Shown here in pieces: positions 7,752 through 15,534 of a stretch of DNA of 64,000 bases. Within the stretch, counting starts at the first letter, position 1. The number at the start of each line of letters is the position of its first letter. The stretch spans positions 868,001-932,000 of the forward strand of contig CAVZSH010000005.1 of NCBI GenBank assembly GCA_963777915.1, written 5' to 3'. A program made the position numbers and the translations under genes. The notes beneath the pieces were generated by a model. That model worked only from the letters and a program-made list of their open reading frames with translations, searched no databases and was not told the origin of the DNA. The stretch is from CAVUPF01 sp963777915. Lineage in GTDB: Bacteria; Actinomycetota; Thermoleophilia; Solirubrobacterales; 70-9.

Positions 7752-8917
7752 GAGAGATGCTCGCGCATCCGCTTGACCGCCTCGGAGATGCGGTCGTCAG
7801 GGGTCGTCAGCGAGATGCGGAAGAAGCCCTCACCGCTCGGCCCGTACATCGAGCCGGGGGAGACGATCACTGCTGCCTCCTCCAGCACCAGCTCGGAGAA
7901 GGAGGTCGAGGTGTGGCCCTCGGGCACCGGCGCCCAGACGTAGATCGTCCCTTTCGGCGCCTGCACGTCAACCCCGATCCCGCGCAGCGCCTCGACCACC
8001 AGGTCGCGCCGGCGCGCATAGATCTCGTTCATCTGCGTCAGCGGGCCGCGCGGGCCGCGCAGCGCCGCCGCGCCGGCCAGCTGCACCGCCTCGAAGAGGC
8101 CGGAGTCGACGTTGGTCTTCAATCGCCAGTAGGCCTGGATCGCCTCAGCATTTCCAAGGATTGCGGCGCAGCGCCAGCCGGTCATGTTGTAGCCCTTGGA
8201 GAGCGAGAAGACCTCAACTCCGACCTCCTTAGCTCCGGGCGTTGCGAGGAAGCTGGGCGCTACGTAGCCGTCATAGGTCGTCTCTGAGTAAGCGCTGTCG
8301 TGGACGACGAGAATCTCGTGCTCGCGGGCGAAGGAGACAACCAGCTCGAAGAAGCCGTCCGGGACGACAGCGCCGCTGGGGTTGTTTGGGTAGTTGAGGA
8401 ACATCAGCCGCGCCTTCGCGGCGACCTCGGCCGGCACCGCGCCTAGGTCGGGGGCGAATCCCAGCTCGGGAACCAACGGCAGAAGCTCCGGTCTCGCCCC
8501 GGCAAGGATCGGGCCGCCGGTGTAGACCGGGTAGCCGGGATCGGAGGCAAGTGCCACGCCGCCCGGGTCGAGGAAGGCGAAGCAGAGATGGTAGATGCAC
8601 TCCTTGGCGCCGATCGCCGGGATGACCTCGCCTTCGGGGTCGATCTCGACCCCGAAGCGTCGGGCGTAGAACTCTGCAAACGCATCGCGGAACTCGGCTC
8701 GGCCGCGGTTGCTCGGATACTTCTGGTTGGCCGGATCGGCGACCGCCTCCTGCATCGCCTTGACGATGTGGGGGTATGTGGCCTCGTCAGGGTCGCCGAT
8801 CCCGAGGCTGATCACGTCGATGCCGGCAGCGCGCTTGTCGGCGACCCGGCGCTCCAGCTCGGCGAACATGTATGGCGGCATCGCCTCTAGGCGCTTGGAT
8901 GGATCGGCAATTCCCAT
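7748..8917 (-). CDS. dapL: LL-diaminopimelate aminotransferase
   Basis: A 389-residue class I/II PLP aminotransferase. Features include SLGIGDPDEATYPHI near the N-terminus, NYPNNPSGA in the middle, and SLSKGYNMTGWR with the PLP lysine near residue 238. This pattern matches LL-DAP aminotransferase, which converts tetrahydrodipicolinate to LL-diaminopimelate in one step and bypasses the succinylase and acetylase routes. Its position 12 bases after dapF and the presence of dapA and dapB in the same window support the assignment. Other aminotransferases of this subfamily (for example SuccDAP transaminase DapC) remain possible. Confidence 0.82.
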   Translation of the reverse strand: MGIADPSKRLEAMPPYMFAELERRVADKRAAGIDVISLGIGDPDEATYPHIVKAMQEAVADPANQKYPSNRGRAEFRDAFAEFYARRFGVEIDPEGEVIPAIGAKECIYHLCFAFLDPGGVALASDPGYPVYTGGPILAGARPELLPLVPELGFAPDLGAVPAEVAAKARLMFLNYPNNPSGAVVPDGFFELVVSFAREHEILVVHDSAYSETTYDGYVAPSFLATPGAKEVGVEVFSLSKGYNMTGWRCAAILGNAEAIQAYWRLKTNVDSGLFEAVQLAGAAALRGPRGPLTQMNEIYARRRDLVVEALRGIGVDVQAPKGTIYVWAPVPEGHTSTSFSELVLEEAAVIVSPGSMYGPSGEGFFRISLTTPDDRISEAVKRMREHLS

Positions 8918-8929
8918 CAGCGCCGGAAT

Positions 8930-9769
8930 CTAAAGGCTGGCGAGGGCTTGCAGCAGCTCGGGCGAGGCCTCGCCGGCGAAGACCGGCTCCGCCCAACCGG
9001 TCAGGCGCAGGTCGAGGTCATCGGAAACCTCGACCTCTAGTTCCCCCCCATCCAGCTCGACGACGATCGGGCTGATCGCCCCGTGCAAGAAGGCGCTCAC
9101 CGCGGCACCGCTGGCGCCGGTTCCCGAGGCGAGCGTCTCCCCCACCCCACGCTCGAAGATCCGCGCCCGCACTCTGCTGCCATCGACCGCGATGAAGGAG
9201 ACGTTGGTTCGGTTAGGGAACATCTCATGGGCTTCGATCTCCGGCCCGATCGCGGCGACATCGAGATCCTCCAGCTCTTCGCCGACCTCGATCGCGCACT
9301 GCGGGTTGCCGATCGAGACGTGCTGAAAGGCCCACTCGCGACCGCCGGCGGAAAGCGTCCCGGCGCCATTGTCGCCGCCCGACGGGAAGTCCTTAGAGAC
9401 GGTCGCGGCCCTGCCCATCTCGACCGCGCAGGTCAGCTCCGAGACGATCGTTGGGACGATTGGCCCCGCCTCGGTGCGGATCGAGAAAGTGTCCTCGTCG
9501 GTCCAGCCCCTGCGGCGCAGATAGAGGCTCGCCTCGCGCGCCCCATTGCCAGACAGCTCAGCCTCGGAGCCGTCTGGGTTGAAGATCCGCAAGTCGGCTA
9601 CGAAGGCGGGGTCCTCGCTGCGCGAGAGCAACAGGATCCCGTCTGCCCCGACTCCGAAATGGGGGTCGCAGAGCCACCTGACGTGCGGCTCGCTCAACTC
9701 CCAGGGAAGCTGCATCGCCTCGACGATCAGGTAGTCGTTGCCAAGCGCCTGCCACTTCTCGAACTTCAC
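8930..9769 (-). CDS. dapF: diaminopimelate epimerase homologue with Ser/Ser active site
   Basis: A 279-residue DapF-fold protein (VKFEKWQALGNDYLI start, DPHFGVGADG, FNPDGSEAELSGNGARE, IFERGVGETLASGTGAS). DapF interconverts LL- and meso-diaminopimelate with two cysteines acting as base and acid. Here both positions are serine: Ser73 (codon TCT, 9551-9553) where the family has CGNGAR, and Ser215 (codon TCG, 9125-9127) where it has ACGTG. All surrounding substrate-binding residues look normal, so the gene is not decayed. The GTG at 9769 matches the family N-terminus better than an upstream TTG at 9793. Whether it still epimerises DAP is open. Confidence 0.85.
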   Translation of the reverse strand: MKFEKWQALGNDYLIVEAMQLPWELSEPHVRWLCDPHFGVGADGILLLSRSEDPAFVADLRIFNPDGSEAELSGNGAREASLYLRRRGWTDEDTFSIRTEAGPIVPTIVSELTCAVEMGRAATVSKDFPSGGDNGAGTLSAGGREWAFQHVSIGNPQCAIEVGEELEDLDVAAIGPEIEAHEMFPNRTNVSFIAVDGSRVRARIFERGVGETLASGTGASGAAVSAFLHGAISPIVVELDGGELEVEVSDDLDLRLTGWAEPVFAGEASPELLQALASL

Positions 9770-9782
9770 AGTAAGAGACAGC

Positions 9783-10505
9783 CTATTGGCCAAGCGCGGC
9801 GACGATCTCGGCTGCCACCTCGGCGTCGCTGCGCTCGGTGCAGTCGATCGTGTGAACCTTCGCCATCTTCCGCATCCAGGTCAGCTGGCGCCGGGCGTAG
9901 TTGCGCGAGCGCTTTTTCATCCGCTCGACGTCACCGCCCAGCAGCTCGTCGAAGCCGAGCGCCTTGCGCGCGGTCCGTGACGGCCCCGCCGCCTCGGCCC
10001 GCCGCACCTCCTCCGCCGCTCCGCCGGCGACAATCGCCTCGGTTCGCGCGTCGATCCGCTCGTAGAGCCGCCTGCGGTCCATCTCTAGCCCGAAGATTGC
10101 CGTCGGATGCCGCGTATCGGCCGCCCAAAGCTCAGAGTCCTCCGTCCCCGGCGGCACCTTGACCAGCGATAGCTCCGCCAGGGCGGCCCGCAGGTACAGC
10201 CCGGTCCCTCCCACCACGATCGGCCGCCGCCCAGCTTCAAGGGCACCGTCGATCTCAGCATGGGCAAGTTGCATGTAGTCGCCCACGGAGAAAGGCTGAG
10301 TGACGGGCACAAACCCGACCAGCCGATGCTCGAGCTTCTTCTGCTCCTCGGCCGTCGCGGCTCCGGTCAGCGTTCCCAACCCCTCATACACCTGCAGTGC
10401 ATCGCAAGAGATCGCCACCGCGTCGTTCCCTAGCAAGCCAGCTACGGCGATCGCGACCCCGGTCTTGCCAACCCCGGTCGGCCCGAAAATGGCGAGGACC
10501 TTCAT
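9783..10505 (-). CDS. miaA: tRNA dimethylallyltransferase MiaA, short form
   Basis: A 240-residue MiaA, against roughly 300 in most bacteria. P-loop GPTGVGKT is at residues 8-15, the substrate motif ISCDALQVYEG follows, then VGGTGLYLRAAL, and the C-terminal ARRQLTWMRK signature is present. It transfers a dimethylallyl group to A37 of tRNAs reading UNN codons. The middle helical insertion that normally follows the 'GGTGLY' strand is strongly shortened, with the frame intact. The gene lies between miaB and dapF in one run. The start at 10505 has AAGGG upstream; a longer in-frame version from 10565 adds residues without family similarity. Confidence 0.88.
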   Translation of the reverse strand: MKVLAIFGPTGVGKTGVAIAVAGLLGNDAVAISCDALQVYEGLGTLTGAATAEEQKKLEHRLVGFVPVTQPFSVGDYMQLAHAEIDGALEAGRRPIVVGGTGLYLRAALAELSLVKVPPGTEDSELWAADTRHPTAIFGLEMDRRRLYERIDARTEAIVAGGAAEEVRRAEAAGPSRTARKALGFDELLGGDVERMKKRSRNYARRQLTWMRKMAKVHTIDCTERSDAEVAAEIVAALGQ

Positions 10506-10583
10506 GCCCTTGCGTGGAACGTCGAGGAAGCCTCGAACGCCTTGTACTGGGTTCGCATAGACCACTCGGTGAGAGCCGCGCCG

Positions 10584-11921
10584 CTATCGGCGGGCAAGCT
10601 GAGAGAGGGGCTTCTCCGACACTCCACCCAGAGTGGTCGAAGTGGCAGTTGTTATCTCCACCCCAACCAGGTCACCGGTGTTCGCGACCCCATCGAAGTT
10701 AACCGTCTTGTTGTGCCGAGTCCTCCCCCGCAGTCGGGTCGGATCCGTACGACTCGGCCCCTCGACCAGCACCTCCATCTCGCGCCCGACGAAGCGCTGC
10801 GCGCGCTCGGTGGCGCGCCTTTGCACCAGCGCTACGAGTCGCTCCATCCGCTCCCGCTTCACCGCATGCGGCAGCTGGGCCTCCATCGTCGCCGCCTCGG
10901 TTTCGCGCCGCGGTGAGAAGACGAACGTAAAGGCTCCGTCGTAGCCAACCTCATCGACGACCTTCAGGGTCTGCTCGAAGTCAGCCTCTGTCTCGCCCGG
11001 GAAACCGACGATGATGTCGGTGGTGATCGCGCAGTCGGGGACGTGCTCGCGGATCAGGGCGACTCGGTCCATGTAGCGCTGCCGATCATAGGTACGCCGC
11101 ATCCGCTTGAGGATGGCGCTAGAGCCAGATTGGAGCGGTAGGTGGATGTGCTCGCATAGCGAGGGCAGCTCGGCGTGGGCGCGGATCACGTCCTCCTTCA
11201 TGTCCTTCGGATGCGGGCTGGTGTAGCGAATGCGATCGATTCCCTTCACCGCGTCGATCCGCGCCAGCAGCCCGGCGAAGCCGATCCGGCGGTCCGTCGG
11301 CAGCTCGCGCCCGTAGCTGTTGACGTTCTGGCCGAGCAGGGTTACCTCGCGCACCCCATCAGCAGCCAGCGCCTCGACCTCGGCGACCAGCTCGTACGGG
11401 TCGCGGCTCACCTCGCGCCCGCGAGTCGAGGGGACGATGCAGTACGCGCAGACGCAATTGCAGCCCTGGGAGATCTGCAGCCAGCCCTGGAACTCACGCT
11501 CGCGACGGGTCGGCAGGTGCCCGGAGAAATCCTCGAACTCGAAGTAGCCCTGAGCGCTCAGCGAGTCGGAGTTAAGGAACTCGGCCAGCTTGTGGATCTG
11601 GCCCGGGCCGAAGGCGACATCGACGAAGGGAAAGCGCTGGAAGACCTCGTCCTTGACCGATTGCGCCCAACAGCCGCCGACCCCGACGACCCGCCCCGGG
11701 TCCTCGGACTTCAGCCGCTTGGCCTCGCCGAGATGAGCGACGAGGCGACTGTCGGCGGACTCGCGGATCGAGCAGGTGTTGAAGAGGATCAAATCGGCGC
11801 CGTCGCGGTGGGCGGCCTCCTCATAGCCCAGCGACTCAAGCATGCCCCGCATCCGCTCGGAGTCATGCACGTTCATCTGACACCCGAAGGTGGTGAGGTG
11901 GTAGCGCCTGCCGCGGCTCAT
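10584..11921 (-). CDS. miaB: tRNA-2-methylthio-N6-dimethylallyladenosine synthase
   Basis: A 445-residue radical SAM methylthiotransferase. The N-terminal UPF0004 domain has three cysteines (FGCQMN, FNTCSIRE, GGCWAQ) for the auxiliary cluster, the radical SAM triad is CNCVCAYC near residue 155, and a TRAM domain closes the protein. It converts i6A37 in tRNA to ms2i6A37, acting directly after MiaA, whose gene follows 78 bases downstream. A TAACCT box 8 bases before the ATG suggests a leaderless transcript starting here. Confidence 0.95.
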   Translation of the reverse strand: MSRGRRYHLTTFGCQMNVHDSERMRGMLESLGYEEAAHRDGADLILFNTCSIRESADSRLVAHLGEAKRLKSEDPGRVVGVGGCWAQSVKDEVFQRFPFVDVAFGPGQIHKLAEFLNSDSLSAQGYFEFEDFSGHLPTRREREFQGWLQISQGCNCVCAYCIVPSTRGREVSRDPYELVAEVEALAADGVREVTLLGQNVNSYGRELPTDRRIGFAGLLARIDAVKGIDRIRYTSPHPKDMKEDVIRAHAELPSLCEHIHLPLQSGSSAILKRMRRTYDRQRYMDRVALIREHVPDCAITTDIIVGFPGETEADFEQTLKVVDEVGYDGAFTFVFSPRRETEAATMEAQLPHAVKRERMERLVALVQRRATERAQRFVGREMEVLVEGPSRTDPTRLRGRTRHNKTVNFDGVANTGDLVGVEITTATSTTLGGVSEKPLSQLARR

Positions 11922-11929
11922 CGGAGCCG

Positions 11930-11935
11930 AGGTTA
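11930..11935 (-). promoter_or_regulatory. -10 element for miaB (leaderless start)
   Basis: On the minus strand TAACCT is followed by 8 bases and the ATG of miaB. The spacing matches the other candidate leaderless starts in this window. No clear -35 box. Confidence 0.4.
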
Positions 11936-11949
11936 GCGCCCCACCGGCG

Positions 11950-12228
11950 CTACTTGACCGTGGACGTGGTGCCGCGCGGAGCGTCGCTCTCCTCTTGCTC
12001 GATTTCCTTGCCGGCTTTCAGCAACTCTGGCGCCTTCGACTTCTCCTCGTCCTGGCCATGCAGCACGGCGAAGGTCGTCGCGCCGCCGATCAGAATCGCA
12101 AACCAGAGGATGACCAGCGGGAAGGCCCGGCCTGGGAACTTCTCGGAGCGCAGCCCGAACAGACTGACCACCACCGCCGAGACCGCGAGGGCGATTCCGA
12201 ACACGAAGAAGAGGGCTTCATGGCTCAT
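11950..12228 (-). CDS. small two-helix membrane protein of unknown function
   Basis: A 92-residue protein with two hydrophobic helices (about residues 5-25, ALFFVFGIALAVSAVVVSLF, and 38-58, FPLVILWFAILIGGATTFAVL) and a hydrophilic, Glu/Lys-rich tail. No family is recognised. It sits between recA and miaB on the same strand, a place often occupied by recX in other actinobacteria, but it has no RecX features. A TAGGAT box 12 bases before the ATG might be its own promoter. The coding status is supported by the clean signal of transmembrane helices and by the tight spacing. Confidence 0.7.
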   Translation of the reverse strand: MSHEALFFVFGIALAVSAVVVSLFGLRSEKFPGRAFPLVILWFAILIGGATTFAVLHGQDEEKSKAPELLKAGKEIEQEESDAPRGTTSTVK

Positions 12229-12262
12229 CTGGCGGCGCGAATCCTATCCGCTTGCAGCGGCT

Positions 12263-13348
12263 CTAAGCGGCTTGCTGCTCTGCCATCGGCGGCAGCTCAG
12301 CCTCGGTGCCGTCGCCGTCGATTCCCAGCTTGGCGCGCACCCCGGCATCGATCTCGGCGGCGAGCTCCGGGTTGTCGGCGAGGAACTGCTTGGCGTTGTT
12401 GCGCCCCTGGCCGAGCCGGATCTCCCCGTAAGAGAAAAAGGAGCCCGACTTCTGGACCAACTCGTGCTCGATGCCGAAGTCAAGCAGACCGCCCTCACGC
12501 GAGATGCCAACCCCGTACTCGATGTCGAACTCGGCCTGGCGGAACGGCGCCGCCACCTTGTTCTTGACGACTTTGACCCGAACCCGGTTGCCGACCGCTT
12601 CGGTCCCCTCCTTGAGGGTCTCTATACGACGAATGTCGAGGCGCTGTGAGGCATAAAACTTCAGCGCCCGCCCACCCGGCTGCGTCTCCGGCGAGCCGTA
12701 CTGGACGCCGATCTTTTCGCGGATCTGGTTGGTGAAGAGGCAAACGGTATTGGTGCGGTTGAGATTGCCGGCCAGTTTGCGCAGTGCCTGCGACATCAGA
12801 CGAGCCTGGAGGCCGACCGTCTGGTCGCCGATCTGGCCGTCCAGCTCGGCTTTCGGCGTGAGTGCCGCGACAGAGTCGATCGCGACCACGGCGATCGCGC
12901 CGGAGGCGATCAGGCGATCGGCGATCTGCAGTGCCTGCTCGCCGAAGTCAGGCTGGGAGACGAGCAGCTCGTCGGTGTCGACGCCGATCGCCCGCGCGTA
13001 GATCGGGTCCAGCGCGTGCTCGGTGTCGATAAACGCGCAGACTCCGCCGCGAAGCTGAGCCTCGGCGATGATGTGGTTGACCAGTGTCGTCTTCCCCGAG
13101 GACTCCGGCCCGAAGATCTCGACGATCCGCCCGCAGGGGACGCCGCCGATGCCGAGCGCCAGGTCCAGGGCCAGAGCGCCGGTCGGGATCGTCTCGATCT
13201 GCACCTTGCTGTCGGCACCGAGGCGCATCAGCGCGCCCTGCCCGAAGTCCCGCTCGATCTGGGTCACCGCGGCCTCGAGGGCCGCGTCCTTGGCCTTGGC
13301 GTCCTTCGCCGAGGCATCCTTCAAGTTCGTCTTCTTATCTGTAGCCAT
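12263..13348 (-). CDS. recA: recombinase RecA
   Basis: A 361-residue RecA. Walker A is GPESSGKTT near residue 80, followed by [11 protein letters not shown], the Walker B-like [10 protein letters not shown], loop L2 [20 protein letters not shown] and the usual C-terminal domain. The N-terminus carries an unusually Lys/Asp/Ala-rich extension of about 25 residues. RecA forms filaments on single-stranded DNA for recombination and SOS induction. I looked upstream for an actinobacterial LexA box (GAAC-N4-GTTC) and found none in the 97-base spacer to cinA. Confidence 0.98.
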   Translation of the reverse strand: MATDKKTNLKDASAKDAKAKDAALEAAVTQIERDFGQGALMRLGADSKVQIETIPTGALALDLALGIGGVPCGRIVEIFGPESSGKTTLVNHIIAEAQLRGGVCAFIDTEHALDPIYARAIGVDTDELLVSQPDFGEQALQIADRLIASGAIAVVAIDSVAALTPKAELDGQIGDQTVGLQARLMSQALRKLAGNLNRTNTVCLFTNQIREKIGVQYGSPETQPGGRALKFYASQRLDIRRIETLKEGTEAVGNRVRVKVVKNKVAAPFRQAEFDIEYGVGISREGGLLDFGIEHELVQKSGSFFSYGEIRLGQGRNNAKQFLADNPELAAEIDAGVRAKLGIDGDGTEAELPPMAEQQAA

Positions 13349-13445
13349 GGTCTTCGCAAGGTAGTGGCCTCCTCGGACGGCTCACGCCGCGCTACAAACC
13401 GCGCCAAGGCGATGAAACGCAGTCCCCCGCCTGCAACGCGCCGCC

Positions 13446-14726
13446 CTACAGAGGCGGCTCGCCGCCGCCGAGCAAAATTCGCAGCATGTGCATACCGACC
13501 AGGGCCGAGCGCTCACGAATGTCGCCGCGACCGCCGGGAATGACCGGGGCGCGGGCGAGCGCGGTCCCGTTGGCGAGGCGCGCGTTGAGACAGACGTAGC
13601 CGACCGGCTTGCCCTCACTCCCCCCTTGCGGCCCGGCGATCCCGGTGATCGAGACCGCCACGTCGGCCTCAAAGCGCTTCAACGCACCGATCGCCATCGC
13701 CTCGGCGACCTGCGGCGAGACCGCGCCATGGGCGTCGATCAGGCTCGGAGCGACGCCCAGCAACCCCGTCTTCGCCTCGTTGGAGTAGGCGACTACGCTG
13801 CCCGCCATGTAGGCGGACGCGCCCGGTCGGTCTGTGATGCGCGCAGCCAGCAGTCCGCCGCTGCACGACTCCGCCAGGCCAAGGCGCCGCCCAGCGAGCA
13901 GGCCCGCCACCTGAGAGTCGATCGTCTCGCCATCGAGGCTGAACAGGTGCCGCGGGTGGCGCGCCCTCAGTGCCTCCCGCACCGCCCCGGCCTCTCCCTC
14001 TGCGCCGTCTCGGTAGCGAACGTCGATCTCGATCTCCCCCCGGCGCAGACAGGTGGTGATCTCCAGGCTGGCGAGATCCACCCCATCGGCCTCGATCTCG
14101 CGCAGGCTCTTAGCGATCTCTGACTCCGGGATGCCGAACATCCGCAGCGTGTAGCCATGCAGTGGCGTTGCTCGGGCGAGCGCGTCCTTAACCGGAGGGG
14201 CGGCAATCGCCGCCTGCCACATCGGTTGAAGCTCGCGCGGCGGCCCCGGCAGGACGACCAGCACACGCTCGCCCGCCGGCACGACCAAACCAGGCGCGGT
14301 GCCCACAGGGTCAAGCGCGATCGCACCCTCGGGAACCATCGCCTGCTTGCGGTTGGCAGCGCGGACGGCCTCCTCGTCGAAGCTGAAGTGCCGCGCGAAG
14401 CCGCGCAGGATCGCCGCAATCTTGCCCTCCATCTCCTCGTCGAGCACAAGCTCGCGGCCACAGAAGCGGGCGACGACCTCCGTAGTGAGGTCGTCGGCAG
14501 TCGGCCCGAGGCCGCCGGAGGTGACGATCAGGTCCATCCCCGCAGAGGACAAGAAGCCCAGCGCCGCCTCGAGGTCGTCGGGGCGATCGCCGACCACGAT
14601 GATGTGGGCAACGTCGACCCCGAGCCCGGCGAGCCGTTCGGAGACCCAGGGCCCGTTGCGATCCCCGATCCGACCGGTCAGAACCTCCGTCCCGGTCACC
14701 ACTATCCCCGCCCGAACCTCGGTCAC
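13446..14726 (-). CDS. cinA: CinA family protein (nicotinamide-nucleotide amidohydrolase)
   Basis: A 426-residue two-domain CinA. The N-terminal molybdopterin-binding-like domain ([42 protein letters not shown]) hydrolyses ADP-ribose-type substrates in characterised members; the C-terminal domain ([43 protein letters not shown]) is the NMN deamidase. It recycles pyridine nucleotides. It precedes recA by 97 bases and overlaps the RodZ-like gene by 4 bases (ATGA), a classic cinA-recA pairing. Confidence 0.95.
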   Translation of the reverse strand: MTEVRAGIVVTGTEVLTGRIGDRNGPWVSERLAGLGVDVAHIIVVGDRPDDLEAALGFLSSAGMDLIVTSGGLGPTADDLTTEVVARFCGRELVLDEEMEGKIAAILRGFARHFSFDEEAVRAANRKQAMVPEGAIALDPVGTAPGLVVPAGERVLVVLPGPPRELQPMWQAAIAAPPVKDALARATPLHGYTLRMFGIPESEIAKSLREIEADGVDLASLEITTCLRRGEIEIDVRYRDGAEGEAGAVREALRARHPRHLFSLDGETIDSQVAGLLAGRRLGLAESCSGGLLAARITDRPGASAYMAGSVVAYSNEAKTGLLGVAPSLIDAHGAVSPQVAEAMAIGALKRFEADVAVSITGIAGPQGGSEGKPVGYVCLNARLANGTALARAPVIPGGRGDIRERSALVGMHMLRILLGGGEPPL

Positions 14727-15487
14727 GTGCAGCTCGGCCGTTCGCCTTCAGAAAGCTTTTCGAGCTTGCCGCTGGAGTCGATCGAGTACCCAATCGGGCT
14801 GGCCGTTGCCGGGATGCTCGCCTGCTGTCCGTCTATCTTCATCGAGACTTCGCCGTTGCCGAAGGAGACAGTGAAGCTACCGGAGTGGAACGGGCCCTCC
14901 TGCGTGCCGGCGCTGAGAACCCGTCCGTCGATCAGCTGCTTGCCGGAGGCATCAAGCAGGCAGACCCAGACTTCGGCGCTGGCCGCGAGACGGACCGAGA
15001 CGACGTGTGAGCGAATCGGTTCGGTCTTTTCGCGAACCCGAGTTCGAGCCGGCGCTGTCCGGACGCGGGTCGGCGCGGTCTTCACCGAGTTTTCGCCGCC
15101 GCTCGACAGCCCGACCGCGACCAGCACCGTGATCAGGCCGACCGTGACGATCGCCGTCCAGGCCCCAGTGGAGAGCCTGGGCCCGCTGCGAAGCGACCGA
15201 GGGGAGGCGACGGCGGGCTCGGCCCGGATCGCCCGCTCGCCACCCACGGCTGCCTCGACGCCGTGCCGATAGTCGTCGGCCAGCCGCTCGCCGTCCAGCC
15301 CGAGGAAGGAGGCGTAGGTGCGAATGAAGCTGCGAGTGTAGGAGCCCCCCGGCAACACGTCCCACTCTTCATTCTCCATCGCTCGCAGATAGCGGGTGCG
15401 AATTCTGGTCGCCTCCTCAACCTCGGAAAGGTCGATTTTGCGGCGATTCCGCGCCTCGCGAAGAGTGGCTCCAATGCCCGTGTCCAC
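14723..15487 (-). CDS. RodZ-like HTH and DUF4115 membrane protein
   Basis: A 254-residue bitopic protein. Residues 1-75 form a helix-turn-helix of the HTH_25 type ([36 protein letters not shown]). A single transmembrane helix ([17 protein letters not shown]) near 110-127 is followed by an Arg/Thr/Pro-rich linker and a C-terminal beta domain of the DUF4115 type. RodZ links MreB to the cell wall machinery in rods; many actinobacterial homologues lack a known partner. It lies between ftsK and cinA, overlapping cinA by 4 bases. Confidence 0.85.
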   Translation of the reverse strand: MDTGIGATLREARNRRKIDLSEVEEATRIRTRYLRAMENEEWDVLPGGSYTRSFIRTYASFLGLDGERLADDYRHGVEAAVGGERAIRAEPAVASPRSLRSGPRLSTGAWTAIVTVGLITVLVAVGLSSGGENSVKTAPTRVRTAPARTRVREKTEPIRSHVVSVRLAASAEVWVCLLDASGKQLIDGRVLSAGTQEGPFHSGSFTVSFGNGEVSMKIDGQQASIPATASPIGYSIDSSGKLEKLSEGERPSCT

Positions 15488-15534
15488 CTCCCTATTGTGG
15501 CCGTTTGGCTCGGCTCGGCGTAAAGAATCCTGAA

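Noticed and set aside
13349..13445. LexA/SOS box before recA
   Set aside because: No GAAC-N4-GTTC or close variant is present in the spacer.
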